The notes under the pieces are model-generated. The model worked only from the letters and a program-made list of their open reading frames with translations, was not told the DNA's origin and searched no databases. A stretch of DNA of 64,000 nucleotides from Caryophanales bacterium (GTDB lineage: Bacteria; Bacillota; Bacilli; Exiguobacteriales; Exiguobacteriaceae), in NCBI GenBank assembly GCA_902362975.1, contig CABIYO010000009.1:13626-77625 (forward strand), written 5' to 3'. Both the position numbers and the translations under genes were made by a program. Below are positions 17,542-26,566 of this stretch, one piece after another; the first letter of the stretch is position 1, and every line of letters starts with the position of its first letter.

Positions 17542-17803
17542 TCATGAGTTCCTGGAATGCCTTGTGCCCGATTTCTTCCGCTGTTTCCCAAGACACTTTA
17601 GGCGACACGATGACGTGCTTCATCAGTTCGTCATAGAGTTTCTCTTCGACGATGTTCCCATTGAAGTCCTTCGAGCGGTCACGTAGTTGTACGCCGGCAC
17701 GAACGCCTGGATGTTGCAGCACGTATTCTTTTTCATCGATTGTTACTGTTTTCTGGTTGTTTGCATTTTTAGACATTGCGAGTATCTCCCTTTTTGTAGC
17801 CAT
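17513..17803 (-). CDS. Tail assembly chaperone (G part, XkdN-like)
   Basis: A protein of 96 residues placed between the tail tube and tape measure, the classic chaperone position. It is mainly helical and polar, with DEKEYVLQHPGVRAGVQLRD near the start and a helical end KAFQELMKEASTFLMG. Members bind the tape measure and bring tube subunits. An upstream terminator separates it from the tube gene, so less of this mRNA should be made. The longer product by frameshift is described in a separate entry. Confidence 0.85.
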   Translation of the reverse strand: MATKREILAMSKNANNQKTVTIDEKEYVLQHPGVRAGVQLRDRSKDFNGNIVEEKLYDELMKHVIVSPKVSWETAEEIGHKAFQELMKEASTFLMG

Positions 17804-17821
17804 ATTTTTTAGTCTCCTAAC

Positions 17822-17848
17822 AAAAAAGCGGGACCCGAAAGCCCCGCT
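17822..17848 (-). terminator. Terminator between tail tube and chaperone genes
   Basis: The stem AGCGGGG/TCCCGCT (one G-U pair) is followed on the minus strand by six T, right after the tube stop. It probably allows partial read-through, giving high tube and sheath expression and low tape measure expression. Confidence 0.75.
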
Positions 17849-17853
17849 GTTTC

Positions 17854-18246
17854 TTATTGATCCACGAAGTCGAACACACGAACCTCGACTTCACGGTCTT
17901 CCACTTCATCTGAAAGCGTCCCAGACGGTGTTTTGACGAACATCGCCTGTGTGCCACCGACCTTCTCGTCCGGCGTTGTGACCCAAATCGGGAACATCGT
18001 CCGGGCGTTTGCCAATCGTTTCACCAAAGCAAGCGAAGGCGACGTCTGCGACAACGTGATCGTGATGGTTCCGATTGTGTTGTTCGTGATAGCGACGGCA
18101 ACATCTCCGAACGCATCGACCTTCGCGTTGAAGTTGTCCTCGTCCTTCTTCCACTCAACGAATGAACCTTCTGAAAATCCTGTGATGAACTGACCGTCGA
18201 TATTGATCGACGTATCTCGTGCGTCAACCGTTCTTACCTCTGGCAT
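17854..18246 (-). CDS. Tail tube protein
   Basis: A protein of 130 residues, beta-rich with one helix, fitting small tube proteins of contractile phages (XkdM, DUF3277-like). Visible features are the start with DARDTSINIDGQFITGFSEG, the middle TITITLSQTSPSLALVKRLA, and the end EVRVFDFVDQ. It follows the sheath gene directly, as in other contractile phages, and is expected to form the inner hexameric tube through which DNA passes. Confidence 0.85.
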   Translation of the reverse strand: MPEVRTVDARDTSINIDGQFITGFSEGSFVEWKKDEDNFNAKVDAFGDVAVAITNNTIGTITITLSQTSPSLALVKRLANARTMFPIWVTTPDEKVGGTQAMFVKTPSGTLSDEVEDREVEVRVFDFVDQ

Positions 18247-18262
18247 GTGTTTCCCTCCTCAA

Positions 18263-19252
18263 TTAGATACGAATTTGTCCTTTAACTCGAACCTCGTGAA
18301 TAGCGCCAGCTAGGGCGAACTCAAAAGATAGTCCAGCATATACGCGAGCGGCACGGTCACCTGGGTCGACCTGTTCACGTGGCAACGTGGTGATCGTATA
18401 GTCTGGCATCTTGTCCGCCGTCTGTGCCACGATTCCTTGGTTGTAGGCACGTTGAAGCGTTGTCGTCGCCGCTCCATCAATCAATCCAATACCACGGGCG
18501 TCGTATGGGACCTTGTCAGCGTTCTGGAGCGCGTATTGAATCTCGTTCTCCATATCCACCTTGACGAAGTCCTTGCCATGCAATGCGTCGATGAACTCAC
18601 CCGATGCATCAATGCCGTCCGTGAGCTGTCCTTTTCCTGCTTTCATGACGTAGGCGAGTGCATTGTCCAATTCGACCTCTGCAAGCTCGCTCTCTGTGAG
18701 GTATCGTGGCGTGATGCCGACGAAATTCCCCTTGAACTTCCACGTGATGGAGCCGACAGGGAGCGAACCGAGCGAACCGACTGCGGCCGCATCCAAATGC
18801 TCGCCTGCGACGTTGTGGTCGAACACAATCGTGCGTTTTTTGTTCTTGAGCGCCTCACGTCCTGTATTGTCATCCACGAGAGCGGCGAAGAACTTGAAGT
18901 CTTTTGCGGCAACAAGCGTCGCGACCTCAAGCTGATCGGCAGCCAAATCGTTCGCGAGAAGGACGAAGTGCCATCCTCGGTTGTAGAACCCATCGAGCGC
19001 CGCCTCTGGTGCGCCCGTCTCGTATGTGGCGACAGCAACGACGTCTGGGCGGTTATTCTGTGAGAAAACAGTGGACGCCTTGGCATAAGTCGGTGTCCCG
19101 CTTGCAAAATCGACCGCCAAAGCATCGAGCGAAGCATATTCCTTGTAGGTTGGTGTGCCGACCGCTTCCGTGAGGATGAGGACTCGCCCTAGTCCAACAC
19201 GGGGAGCAGGCGACGACACGCTAATGTCGACGATTACGTCTTTCAATGGCAT
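18263..19252 (-). CDS. Tail sheath protein
   Basis: A protein of 329 residues, DUF3383/XkdK-like. It starts with a beta strand region (IVDISVSSPAPRVGLGRVLI), has a middle domain with FVGITPRYLTESELAEVELDNA, and a C-terminal part with ARVYAGLSFEFALAGAIHEV typical of the terminal strands that link subunits in the contracting sheath. Its presence with a tube, gp25 and J proteins defines a myovirus-type tail. Confidence 0.85.
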   Translation of the reverse strand: MPLKDVIVDISVSSPAPRVGLGRVLILTEAVGTPTYKEYASLDALAVDFASGTPTYAKASTVFSQNNRPDVVAVATYETGAPEAALDGFYNRGWHFVLLANDLAADQLEVATLVAAKDFKFFAALVDDNTGREALKNKKRTIVFDHNVAGEHLDAAAVGSLGSLPVGSITWKFKGNFVGITPRYLTESELAEVELDNALAYVMKAGKGQLTDGIDASGEFIDALHGKDFVKVDMENEIQYALQNADKVPYDARGIGLIDGAATTTLQRAYNQGIVAQTADKMPDYTITTLPREQVDPGDRAARVYAGLSFEFALAGAIHEVRVKGQIRI

Positions 19253-19264
19253 GTGATAACCTCC

Positions 19265-19729
19265 TTAAATTTCCGGTACGATGACCGATTCAATGTTTTC
19301 GAATTCTGGTTGTGTCTCGATATGGCGAATCCGGAACCGTACATCGAGCCCGACACGACGTTCACTGTCAATCGTGAGGAACGTGTCTCGGTTTTGAAAC
19401 CCTTCCAGCCGAACGACCGTGATTCCCGAATCGCCTAGCCATTGTCTTGCGTTCCTCATCTTGAAGAACATCGCCGTCTGGTGAGCGAGTCCTTGTGCCT
19501 CTGTGGCGCTCTGAGAATGCCATGTGAGCGAGAAGACCATCTCGACGTCCTCTACTATGTCTTGACCGACTTCGGCGTGAGAGACAGGCAGATAGGGCGA
19601 TGTGATGGTGTAGGAACAGAAGGGATAAGCGGGCTGTGGTGCGTTCGATGCTTGAAGAACGACTTCATGCCCCGTGTTCGTCTTGATATGACCGATGATA
19701 GTGCTCTTGATAGCTTGATAGTCGATCAT
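19265..19729 (-). CDS. Neck/tail terminator protein
   Basis: A protein of 154 residues, alternating helix and strand, resembling the phage neck terminator family. It has a helical start (YQAIKSTIIGHIKTNTG), a central strand pair with SLTWHSQSATEAQGLA, and a C-terminal strand RRVGLDVRFRIRHIET. It lies just before sheath and tube genes. Terminators cap the tail tube and join it to the head. Confidence 0.72.
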   Translation of the reverse strand: MIDYQAIKSTIIGHIKTNTGHEVVLQASNAPQPAYPFCSYTITSPYLPVSHAEVGQDIVEDVEMVFSLTWHSQSATEAQGLAHQTAMFFKMRNARQWLGDSGITVVRLEGFQNRDTFLTIDSERRVGLDVRFRIRHIETQPEFENIESVIVPEI

Positions 19730-20091
19730 GGCGCCACCTCATTGAAGGCGCTGACGTGTTTGAGCGTGTAGGAGTTGAAGTCTCCGTAATCCTCGAAAGG
19801 AATCATCGCCTCGACATGATACGTCTTGCCCTTGTAGTCGATTTTTGCCTTGGGCGGGATGACGACCGACTTGGAGATGATGAGCGTTCGGTCCGCATCG
19901 GTCAATCGTCCGCCAGATTGATAGATTTGACGTTGCGTGAGAGGCAAGAGAGCGCCCGTGTGTGACGTTGTGACGGGCGCACCTTCCACCCATTCGCCGA
20001 TATGGTTGAAAGCCCCTGCGGACTCAATCTCGAGCTGGAAGGACACGCTGTATTTGTCTATCAACCGTTTGAATCGATAAATCTCTGGCAT
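19726..20091 (-). CDS. Head-tail joining protein (probable head-closure type)
   Basis: A protein of 121 residues, beta-rich, with KIDYKGKTYHVEAMIPFEDY near the end, similar to head-closure or stopper proteins. It lies between an HK97 gp10-like gene and the terminator gene and overlaps the latter by 4 bases, so the order gp6-like, gp10-like, closure, terminator is kept. Family call is by position and secondary-structure pattern. Confidence 0.6.
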   Translation of the reverse strand: MPEIYRFKRLIDKYSVSFQLEIESAGAFNHIGEWVEGAPVTTSHTGALLPLTQRQIYQSGGRLTDADRTLIISKSVVIPPKAKIDYKGKTYHVEAMIPFEDYGDFNSYTLKHVSAFNEVAP

Positions 20092-20102
20092 CGTGTCACT
20101 CC

Positions 20103-20612
20103 TTACTCTAATTTGTGGTCCATGCTACCGATCATGTTGCCGGTGTCGACCAAAGGATTTGAACTTCCCTTTTCGCGAACCGTCAGCTCCACGTTTGGTG
20201 GGTCTTTCAAGTCTCGGGCGAAGTCTTGGAGCTTGCCCTTGGCTTCGAGTGCCAGGGCGTACAGTAATGCATCTGCAGGCACACCGTTCAAGATTGCCTC
20301 ACCGATGAGCCTCTGATACTTCTCGACGATTGCGGGTCCGTGTTCATCCCATCCCGCTCGAATGAACGAGCGTTCCGGAATCTTGATGTGAGTCGTCGTC
20401 TTTTTCAAGCTGATCCCGAACTTGTAGCGGAAGAATCCCCGCATCTTGTCCGTCACTTGGATGTCGACGCCGAACTCGTGAACCGCTGCCAACATCTGCG
20501 TGTGACCGCTCCCGAAGTACCCGACTCGCACCCGCCGTCCATTGAAGGAATCAGCGGATGAGATCGCTTGAGGGATTCGGTTCTTGTCACGGATACGTAT
20601 CTTGGACCTCAT
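20103..20612 (-). CDS. HK97 gp10-like head-tail protein
   Basis: A protein of 169 residues from the ATG at 20612, which overlaps the upstream stop as ATGA; an earlier in-frame start is not required. It contains RVRVGYFGSGHTQMLAAVHEFG and IPERSFIRAGWDEHGPAI, patterns seen in gp10-type proteins that act at the head-tail interface. The C-terminal half is helical and then a segment reading NPLVDTGNMIGSM, usual for this family. Confidence 0.75.
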   Translation of the reverse strand: MRSKIRIRDKNRIPQAISSADSFNGRRVRVGYFGSGHTQMLAAVHEFGVDIQVTDKMRGFFRYKFGISLKKTTTHIKIPERSFIRAGWDEHGPAIVEKYQRLIGEAILNGVPADALLYALALEAKGKLQDFARDLKDPPNVELTVREKGSSNPLVDTGNMIGSMDHKLE

Positions 20613-20992
20613 CGTCTCCACCCCATCGGAATGAATTTGATGTCGGAATGATACGGCGCCCAATGTTGGTGAGCCATGCTGTAAAGCGAGCCGTCCGTTG
20701 TCGATGCGAAGGATTGGCTCATGCCTCCGATGGATTCGGAGACGACACCGCCCCGTTGAGAAGCGCCGTCGCCTGTCTTAATCCATTCGTAGATTCCTAG
20801 CTTCACGGGAGCGGGCAATACGAGAACGCCCGTCTCTGGATTCACTAGAGAGAGAAAATCGATTTTGTCGCAATACTCTTGGGCCGCCTTGATTCCCGAC
20901 TCGAGCATCAACGTGAGATAGGCATCCCGTGACGTATCGTCGAGCGGGACCCCGAGCAAGCCCTTGAGTTCATCGAGCGTCATGTCACTCAC
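20609..20992 (-). CDS. Head-tail connector protein (gp6-like)
   Basis: A protein of 127 residues. The helical N-terminus (MTLDELKGLLGVPLDDTSRD ... GIKAAQEYCDKID) and the later helix PAPVKLGIYEWIKTGDGAS are typical of gp6/gp15-type connectors that attach to the portal. The C-terminus is basic and aromatic. It starts 8 bases inside the small gene before it and ends in an ATGA overlap with the gp10-like gene. Confidence 0.78.
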   Translation of the reverse strand: MSDMTLDELKGLLGVPLDDTSRDAYLTLMLESGIKAAQEYCDKIDFLSLVNPETGVLVLPAPVKLGIYEWIKTGDGASQRGGVVSESIGGMSQSFASTTDGSLYSMAHQHWAPYHSDIKFIPMGWRR

Positions 20993-21227
20993 CCTCTAAC
21001 AATTTGAGTAAATCCTCTTTCTTTTGCTCCGGATTGTGTTCGATTTCCCGCTTCTCGAGCTCCTCGATGATTTCCGCTTTCGTGGATTTCATCGAGATTT
21101 TCTCGCCTTCCTCGTCTTCGATGACTCGCTTGTAGCCCACACCTTTGTAAAAAATGCGGAAGCGGCGTTCATCGACTTCGAGGACGTTGCCGTTCTTCTC
21201 AATCTTGATCAATTCTTGTTCAGCCAT
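20985..21227 (-). CDS. Small acidic phage protein after the capsid gene
   Basis: A protein of 80 residues with a beta start (ELIKIEKNGNVLEVDERRFR) and a helical C-terminus (STKAEIIEELEKREIEHN ... KKEDLLKLLEG) that resembles a HeH/LEM-like helix-extension-helix element, often found in small phage proteins next to capsid genes. Role unknown. It overlaps the connector gene by 8 bases. Confidence 0.65.
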   Translation of the reverse strand: MAEQELIKIEKNGNVLEVDERRFRIFYKGVGYKRVIEDEEGEKISMKSTKAEIIEELEKREIEHNPEQKKEDLLKLLEGE

Positions 21228-21253
21228 ATACTTGAACCTCCCTTATCGTTGAA

Positions 21254-22171
21254 TTATGGTGTGACGTCTGGTGTGAGGACGGCGAACGCCTCGTCTTTCA
21301 AGACCATGAATCCGACGTGCATTGTGGCACGAAGCGCGAACATGTCACGCTCCCAAAGGTTGAGCGGCACTCCACCTTCGTCGACGACAGTCGAGAGTGT
21401 GGCTTGGTCAGAGATTGAGTATTCGATGTCTTGGAGGATACCGAAACGAGCGTAATCCCAGTCACCTGTCATCGCCACCGCTTTTGTCTTGTCGAACGAA
21501 GAGCCGTTCACGTATGCGATAGGCAATCCGAGGATGTCGTCTGGGGCTGTTCCGTCACCCTTGACGAAGATTGGACGTCCAGTCGAGTCGAGTTCACCAC
21601 GGAACACTTGTTTGAGCGAGCGGACCGTTGCGATTCCGTCTGGGTCAATCTCATTGTCCTCGACAAGACCGATGAGCCCGTTCAATTGTGGGTATAGCGG
21701 TTCAGAATCGATGTGAGCCACCGTGTTCGATGCAGCAGTTGCGGCCGCTAGGATGTTTTGACCTGCCGCATATGGTGTGGCAGTCCCGAAGAGTGCCGCT
21801 TGGTCGAACTTTTTGTAGAACGCTTCGGCAATCTTTGGACGGATCATGTTGAAGAAGTCAGAGACCGTGTAACGGAGGAATTCTTTCGAGACAGGGATGA
21901 TGACCCCGAGTTTCTTCGCTTCCATCTCGGCAGTCAACCATGTCGCCTTAGACGTTTGGATGCGCTCCGCCTCTCCTACCCAGTAAGCCCCTGGCCCTTC
22001 TGCGAGGTACGTGATTTCTTTCTTAGGAGCGGTCATTTCTTCTGCTTGTGCGAGTTGCATGACGGCAGAGTTCTGAACGACCTCTCCGACAACTGCAGCC
22101 GCGAATTGCGTTGGGATGTTCCCATCCTTCGCATCCATCAATAAAACGTTATCTGGGTTGAATGTTCGCAT
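21254..22171 (-). CDS. Major capsid protein
   Basis: A protein of 305 residues with HK97-fold features: an N-arm leading to PTQFAAAVVGEVVQNSAVMQL, the long spine region with AERIQTSKATWLTAEMEAKK and IPVSKEFLRYTVSDFFN, and a C-terminal domain ending with VGFMVLKDEAFAVLTP. There is no N-terminal maturation domain, consistent with a separate scaffold gene just upstream. It is the most strongly expected structural product together with tube and sheath. Confidence 0.92.
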   Translation of the reverse strand: MRTFNPDNVLLMDAKDGNIPTQFAAAVVGEVVQNSAVMQLAQAEEMTAPKKEITYLAEGPGAYWVGEAERIQTSKATWLTAEMEAKKLGVIIPVSKEFLRYTVSDFFNMIRPKIAEAFYKKFDQAALFGTATPYAAGQNILAAATAASNTVAHIDSEPLYPQLNGLIGLVEDNEIDPDGIATVRSLKQVFRGELDSTGRPIFVKGDGTAPDDILGLPIAYVNGSSFDKTKAVAMTGDWDYARFGILQDIEYSISDQATLSTVVDEGGVPLNLWERDMFALRATMHVGFMVLKDEAFAVLTPDVTP

Positions 22172-22190
22172 GAATGTTTACCTTCTTTCG

Positions 22191-22832
22191 TTATTTTTTG
22201 ATTTGGTTGGCACGGATCGTGTCCATGACCGACTTGAAGCCAGATGCACCATTGGCACCGCTACCGTTGCCCGGATTGTATCCGGCATCTTTGAACTTCG
22301 CATCGACTTGCGCCTTGACTTGCTTGTTGATGATGTCCGTGATTGCCTTGATTTTGGCATCTGTCGCACCGTTACGGGCATCCTCGTCATCACCTTCATT
22401 CGTCACGACAAAGTCGAGCAATTCGGCATCGAGTCCTTCTTTCGCCAATTGACGGACCGCATAGAACTCGTTCTTGGACTTCAAGAGCTCCGCTTGTCCT
22501 TGCTGGAGTTTTTCTTCCGCTTCTTTGGCGAGCTGTTCTTTCGACTTGCCTTGGTTCTTCAACTGATCAATCGTCGTTTGAAGTTCCTTTTGTTTCTTGC
22601 CGTACTCGTTGCGAATCTGGTCTTGAGCGGATTTGAGTAATGAATCGATCTGTGCCTGTTGCTCCGGTGTGAAGATAGGATTTGCGCCTTGGCCACCGTT
22701 ATCCGTGCCACCTTCTGCGCCTCCACCTTCACCGCCTTGAGAACCAGCACCGCCGCCTTCTCCTCCCTCTCCGCCTTCAGCGAAGAATTGCAAATCGAGT
22801 GTGAGCGGGAATTTTGTCTTTTGTTTGAACAT
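22191..22832 (-). CDS. Capsid scaffold protein (DUF4355/gp20-like)
   Basis: A protein of 213 residues from the ATG at 22832, which has GGAGG upstream; a longer frame to 23030 is only an open extension. A glycine/glutamate-rich low-complexity segment (about 18-50) precedes a long coiled coil (about 55-125) and a C-terminal helix with SGFKSVMDTIRANQIKK, the part that binds capsid protein in known scaffolds. The segment LTLDLQFFAE at the start is a common mark of this family. Confidence 0.85.
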   Translation of the reverse strand: MFKQKTKFPLTLDLQFFAEGGEGGEGGGAGSQGGEGGGAEGGTDNGGQGANPIFTPEQQAQIDSLLKSAQDQIRNEYGKKQKELQTTIDQLKNQGKSKEQLAKEAEEKLQQGQAELLKSKNEFYAVRQLAKEGLDAELLDFVVTNEGDDEDARNGATDAKIKAITDIINKQVKAQVDAKFKDAGYNPGNGSGANGASGFKSVMDTIRANQIKK

Positions 22833-22926
22833 GTGAATGCCTCCATTATGCGTATCGATTATCGAGCCGATTAGGAGCCGACATGCGTATCCACCTCGTA
22901 TCGCGTCAATCGAGCCGCAAGTGATT

Positions 22927-23850
22927 TTATTGGGTCTTGCGTTGTTTCCATGAATTGAACTGACGTGTGAGCGCTTGTTGCCCGTCTGCGACACCAATGG
23001 TCTTGATGCCGACGACCTCATATCGTGCATAGCATCGACAGCGGATGTCGTTATATGGTGTTCCGGATGCGCCTGGCATCTGTGCCAGAACGTTGTTTTT
23101 CAGTTCGAAAGGCTCGTTCAGCTTTTTCCGCTGTCCGTGTACTTCTCTGTGGTTCGCCTTGCTCGTCTTACGGACCCGCTCGTCCCCGACGTTGCTCCAT
23201 ACCTTCTCCATCTCCACGCCTTGACGTGATGCGTTCTGGGCGCTGTCGTTGGATGCCTGTTCGCGGACTCGATGAACCTCGGTCTCTGCGATTGTCAGAG
23301 CACGGTTATAGTCCATCTCGAATACCCGTTGAATGTCTGCCGCCATCTGTTTGAAGTCAGAACCGTTGATGAGCCCCTTTTCGATGGCGTCTTGGATGCC
23401 GACCGTGATTTTGGCACGGGAGCGTTCGAGTGATGCATCGAGCACCAATTTGTCGATGAGATTGTTCCGGTTGAGCAGGATTTGTTCGGGGAGGCTTGGC
23501 ATGGCGTTCAATAGCGTTATGTCAACCGCTTTCTCTACCGCAAAAGACATCCATCCGTATGACAGGTCATAGGAATCATTTAGCAACTTTTGAATGACTT
23601 CCCGATTGTACTTCCCGAGGCGATTTGCTTGAGCGGTCGCCTGCTGTTGGAATCTCTTAATCTCTCGAAACGAGACGATGTCGGCGTATGATAGCTTACC
23701 GTCCGCCCCGATGCGGTTGTAAATGTTCCCGAGGTCACCGATCAGGTCTTTGACGATCGCCTCATACTCACGACGGATTTGTCGGAGCGTGTCCTGTTCC
23801 CGTCTAGTGAGTAGCTTGTAGAGAAAGTCGAAGAATTGAATCCAGTTCAT
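22927..23850 (-). CDS. Head morphogenesis protein (SPP1 gp7/Mu gpF family)
   Basis: A protein of 307 residues. The helical N-terminal part (1-170) is followed by the conserved minor head domain: a helix with NRALTIAETEVHRVREQAS and then EKVWSNVGDERVRKTSKANHREVHGQ and the end NDIRCRCYARYEVVGI. Members are minor capsid components in phages with a portal of the SPP1 type. It starts inside the portal stop (4-base overlap). Confidence 0.9.
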   Translation of the reverse strand: MNWIQFFDFLYKLLTRREQDTLRQIRREYEAIVKDLIGDLGNIYNRIGADGKLSYADIVSFREIKRFQQQATAQANRLGKYNREVIQKLLNDSYDLSYGWMSFAVEKAVDITLLNAMPSLPEQILLNRNNLIDKLVLDASLERSRAKITVGIQDAIEKGLINGSDFKQMAADIQRVFEMDYNRALTIAETEVHRVREQASNDSAQNASRQGVEMEKVWSNVGDERVRKTSKANHREVHGQRKKLNEPFELKNNVLAQMPGASGTPYNDIRCRCYARYEVVGIKTIGVADGQQALTRQFNSWKQRKTQ

Positions 23851-25289
23851 TGCGAATCAGCTTCTTCCGGAATCGGGTCATTTTGTGGTTGCTCCATCGG
23901 GATGCTCAATGCCATCGAGAGGGATTCTTCTTGCTCCTCCTTCATGCGGTCGAGCTCATACTTGACGTCATCGATGAACGATGCGAGCCCGAGCCGTGTT
24001 TCCTCTGATACCTGCCCTTTGAGAGCAGCGAGTACCTGTGCCTCTGATAGCAAGTCTTGCGGGAAGTTGCGTTTGAATTCAGAAAACACCTTGAACGGGT
24101 TGAAGCTTACGTTCTCGACTGCCCATTTCGTGGCCATGATTTCAAACATCCGAGTGTCCGCCGCTCTGAACTTCTGCTCGAAGCGGGCGCATTTCGTCTC
24201 TAATCCGAGTAGCTTGAACTTGAGCGCGACACCCGACTGATTCCCCCCGAACGCTTCATCGGCTAAATCTGGCGTACCAGAGAAACGATAAATGTTGTCG
24301 TGGATACGATTTAAGTGATTTTCAATCGCTCCATCATTGAGGTTCTTTTCTAAAAAGTCGACACCGATTTTCTCGTTACCGATTCCAGGGATTCCGAGTG
24401 CCCCGTTCGCCTTCATGCTGTCAATCATGTCCTGCGTGATGTTTGCGCCCGTAATGACCAGATAGGCCAAACGGAACGCCTCGATTTCGCTGTTGACGTC
24501 CGAAATGGTCCGGTCGATGGCGTCGATGAGCGTGAGCACCTTCTCGGCGTCTCCCATCAACTCATCATTATTCGGATAACCAAAGAGCGGGCATTTCTTG
24601 TAGCCGTGAATCTTTTCTTCGAGCAACGTGAGCTCTGCACCGTCCTGCTGGTATTTGTACCGCTTCAAGCCGTCATAAAAGTGGATGACGTATTTCCCTT
24701 CCTGCCCGTAGTAACGAATGGCGTACTCGGTCTCGATGATGTTCCCGTCCTCATTGAGTAGGATGGCTTGATGTCCGGGGATGTACATGACACGCTCGTT
24801 CGCCTCTGTATCGAGATAGAGCAGTCGAGCGGAGTATCCTGCAATGGCACAATATTTCGTGGTCTCCATATTGATGTCGGCGATGCGGTTGCGTTCCAGG
24901 AACGTCGTCACCTTCTCGATGGCCTCGTCATAGTTCGCCTCATTCTTGTCATACGAATACGACGTCTGCTTTCCGGCGAAGTACCCTGTCTTGATGTCGA
25001 CAATCTCGGAGAAATAATCGTTGTTCACACGATTGTCGATGGTGACATCCCTCTCAAACGAACGAGAGAAAATCGGAACACCTGTGATGTCCGTCTTGTA
25101 GCGTTTGTAGTTCATCAGCAAGCGAGCGCGGTGCGGCTTGTGTTTCTCGATGATTTTCAAGATGGTTTCTCTCAAGTCCTCACCGGTTTTCAAGGCAATG
25201 ATTTCGTCCGTGTAATCCGGAATATCGAACGAATATCCCTGCCTCGACGTGATTCGGACGTCTCCGCCTGTTTCCCATGTATCTGCCAT
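23847..25289 (-). CDS. Portal protein (SPP1 gp6 family)
   Basis: A protein of 480 residues, usual for this family. Landmarks are LMNYKRYKTDITGVPIFSRS, the wing-stem region with LTLIDAIDRTISDVNSEIEA and the ALGIPGIGNEKIGVDFLEKN segment, and a helical crown (about 420-465). The dodecameric portal sits at one capsid vertex and passes DNA during packaging. It is between terminase and the minor head gene, as normal. Confidence 0.93.
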   Translation of the reverse strand: MADTWETGGDVRITSRQGYSFDIPDYTDEIIALKTGEDLRETILKIIEKHKPHRARLLMNYKRYKTDITGVPIFSRSFERDVTIDNRVNNDYFSEIVDIKTGYFAGKQTSYSYDKNEANYDEAIEKVTTFLERNRIADINMETTKYCAIAGYSARLLYLDTEANERVMYIPGHQAILLNEDGNIIETEYAIRYYGQEGKYVIHFYDGLKRYKYQQDGAELTLLEEKIHGYKKCPLFGYPNNDELMGDAEKVLTLIDAIDRTISDVNSEIEAFRLAYLVITGANITQDMIDSMKANGALGIPGIGNEKIGVDFLEKNLNDGAIENHLNRIHDNIYRFSGTPDLADEAFGGNQSGVALKFKLLGLETKCARFEQKFRAADTRMFEIMATKWAVENVSFNPFKVFSEFKRNFPQDLLSEAQVLAALKGQVSEETRLGLASFIDDVKYELDRMKEEQEESLSMALSIPMEQPQNDPIPEEADSQ

Positions 25290-25300
25290 TCAATCACCCC

Positions 25301-26566
25301 CTAGAATTTCAAGGCTTGCGCCTGTGGTCTCATGTCCCGCTCCAATGCATAGCGGGTCGAATCGATTGCGTGATTATTCTTGTCTTCCAGTTTTGCTTTC
25401 GGGTTTCCGTCTCGGTCAGTTTGGTAATCAATGTCCTCGAACTCTTTGGCCGTCCGTGGTGTCCGCTCTGGGTCGATGATGATTTCGTCCAGGTCGTCCA
25501 GCCACTTCTCTCCGAACTCGACGCTGTCCGGCCCTTTCTTGGCCCCGGCGATGCGAGTAAGCCCTAGAGAGCGGAGGTCAGCAATCGATTTCGGTTCTGC
25601 CGAGTCCGCGATGATCTCATGGGTTTGATAGCCCTTGGAGATGACCCATTCGGCCAGTTGACGGTTTGACAGCTTGACGCCGTAGAACTCGTCGATGAGA
25701 TAGAGACGCCGTCTTGTCTTGTCATAGTGCCAACGGACAAACGCAAGTGGGTCTGTGGCATAACCAAAGTCGATACCTTGGCGGATGTTGTCAAACCGAC
25801 TGACCTCTTCGTTCGTGATTTTGCGGAACGTGAGGTTATTGAACGGTACGACGCCAGACCCAATGGCCTCGCCGAGATACTCCCATCGGTACCGCATGGG
25901 GTTCCGGTTGTTCATGGCTTCAGCTTCCTCTATGAACTGCCGTGAAATGTACGGATTGTCGAGATAGGTGGAATGATGGACGAACGTGTTCGCCGGCACG
26001 AAGGCTGACTCATATTTTTTATTCACCCAACTTTGCTTTCTCTTCGGAGGGTTATAACTGAAAAAGAATTTATAAAAAAGACCATCGTCCAATTCGCCAC
26101 GAAGGATCGAGTTGGTGATGGTCGTAATTTCATCTTCTGTTTTAAATTCAGCTAGTTCTTCAATCCACACAAATGCAAATGGGAAATTAGATGCTTTTAA
26201 CGACTTGATTCGCTCTGGCTCTTGAGCTCCACGGAACACCATATAATTTCCGCGTGGCTTGTAGGTGATTTTCATCGGCGACTTGTTCACCTTGAACAAA
26301 TGACTAACCCCCGAAAGTTCGATAGCCCATTTCATTTGTTCAAAAATCGAAAGTTCAAGCGTATTGTCAATCTTCCGGATGCCGACAGCGTTGAGGGGAT
26401 ACCTCATTAGTAGCTGTGTCACAATGATCGCGATGTCCGATGATTTACCAGATCCACGGCCACCCTTCTCGACGACGTTCAAAATGTCCGGGTCGATTGC
26501 AGCCTTCCAAGAAGAATGAAACGCCTTCGGGAGTAACTCGGATAATCGAATTTGTTTGACCATCAC
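25301..26566 (-). CDS. Terminase large subunit (PBSX XtmB-like)
   Basis: A protein of 421 residues. The N-terminal ATPase has a Walker A-like GGRGSGKSSDIAI (about 35-47) and Walker B FVWIEELAEF. The C-terminal nuclease contains acidic residues at QGIDFGYATDP, IIADSAEPKSI and NHAIDSTRYALERD. It pumps and cuts DNA. The start overlaps the small subunit stop by 4 bases. Confidence 0.96.
   Translation of the reverse strand: MMVKQIRLSELLPKAFHSSWKAAIDPDILNVVEKGGRGSGKSSDIAIIVTQLLMRYPLNAVGIRKIDNTLELSIFEQMKWAIELSGVSHLFKVNKSPMKITYKPRGNYMVFRGAQEPERIKSLKASNFPFAFVWIEELAEFKTEDEITTITNSILRGELDDGLFYKFFFSYNPPKRKQSWVNKKYESAFVPANTFVHHSTYLDNPYISRQFIEEAEAMNNRNPMRYRWEYLGEAIGSGVVPFNNLTFRKITNEEVSRFDNIRQGIDFGYATDPLAFVRWHYDKTRRRLYLIDEFYGVKLSNRQLAEWVISKGYQTHEIIADSAEPKSIADLRSLGLTRIAGAKKGPDSVEFGEKWLDDLDEIIIDPERTPRTAKEFEDIDYQTDRDGNPKAKLEDKNNHAIDSTRYALERDMRPQAQALKF

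Noticed and set aside
21431..22640. Long plus-strand open frames across capsid and scaffold genes
   Set aside because: They mirror strongly supported minus-strand structural genes, have no ribosome sites and low-complexity shadow composition. Similar frames opposite other late genes and valS/hemL were rejected for the same reason.
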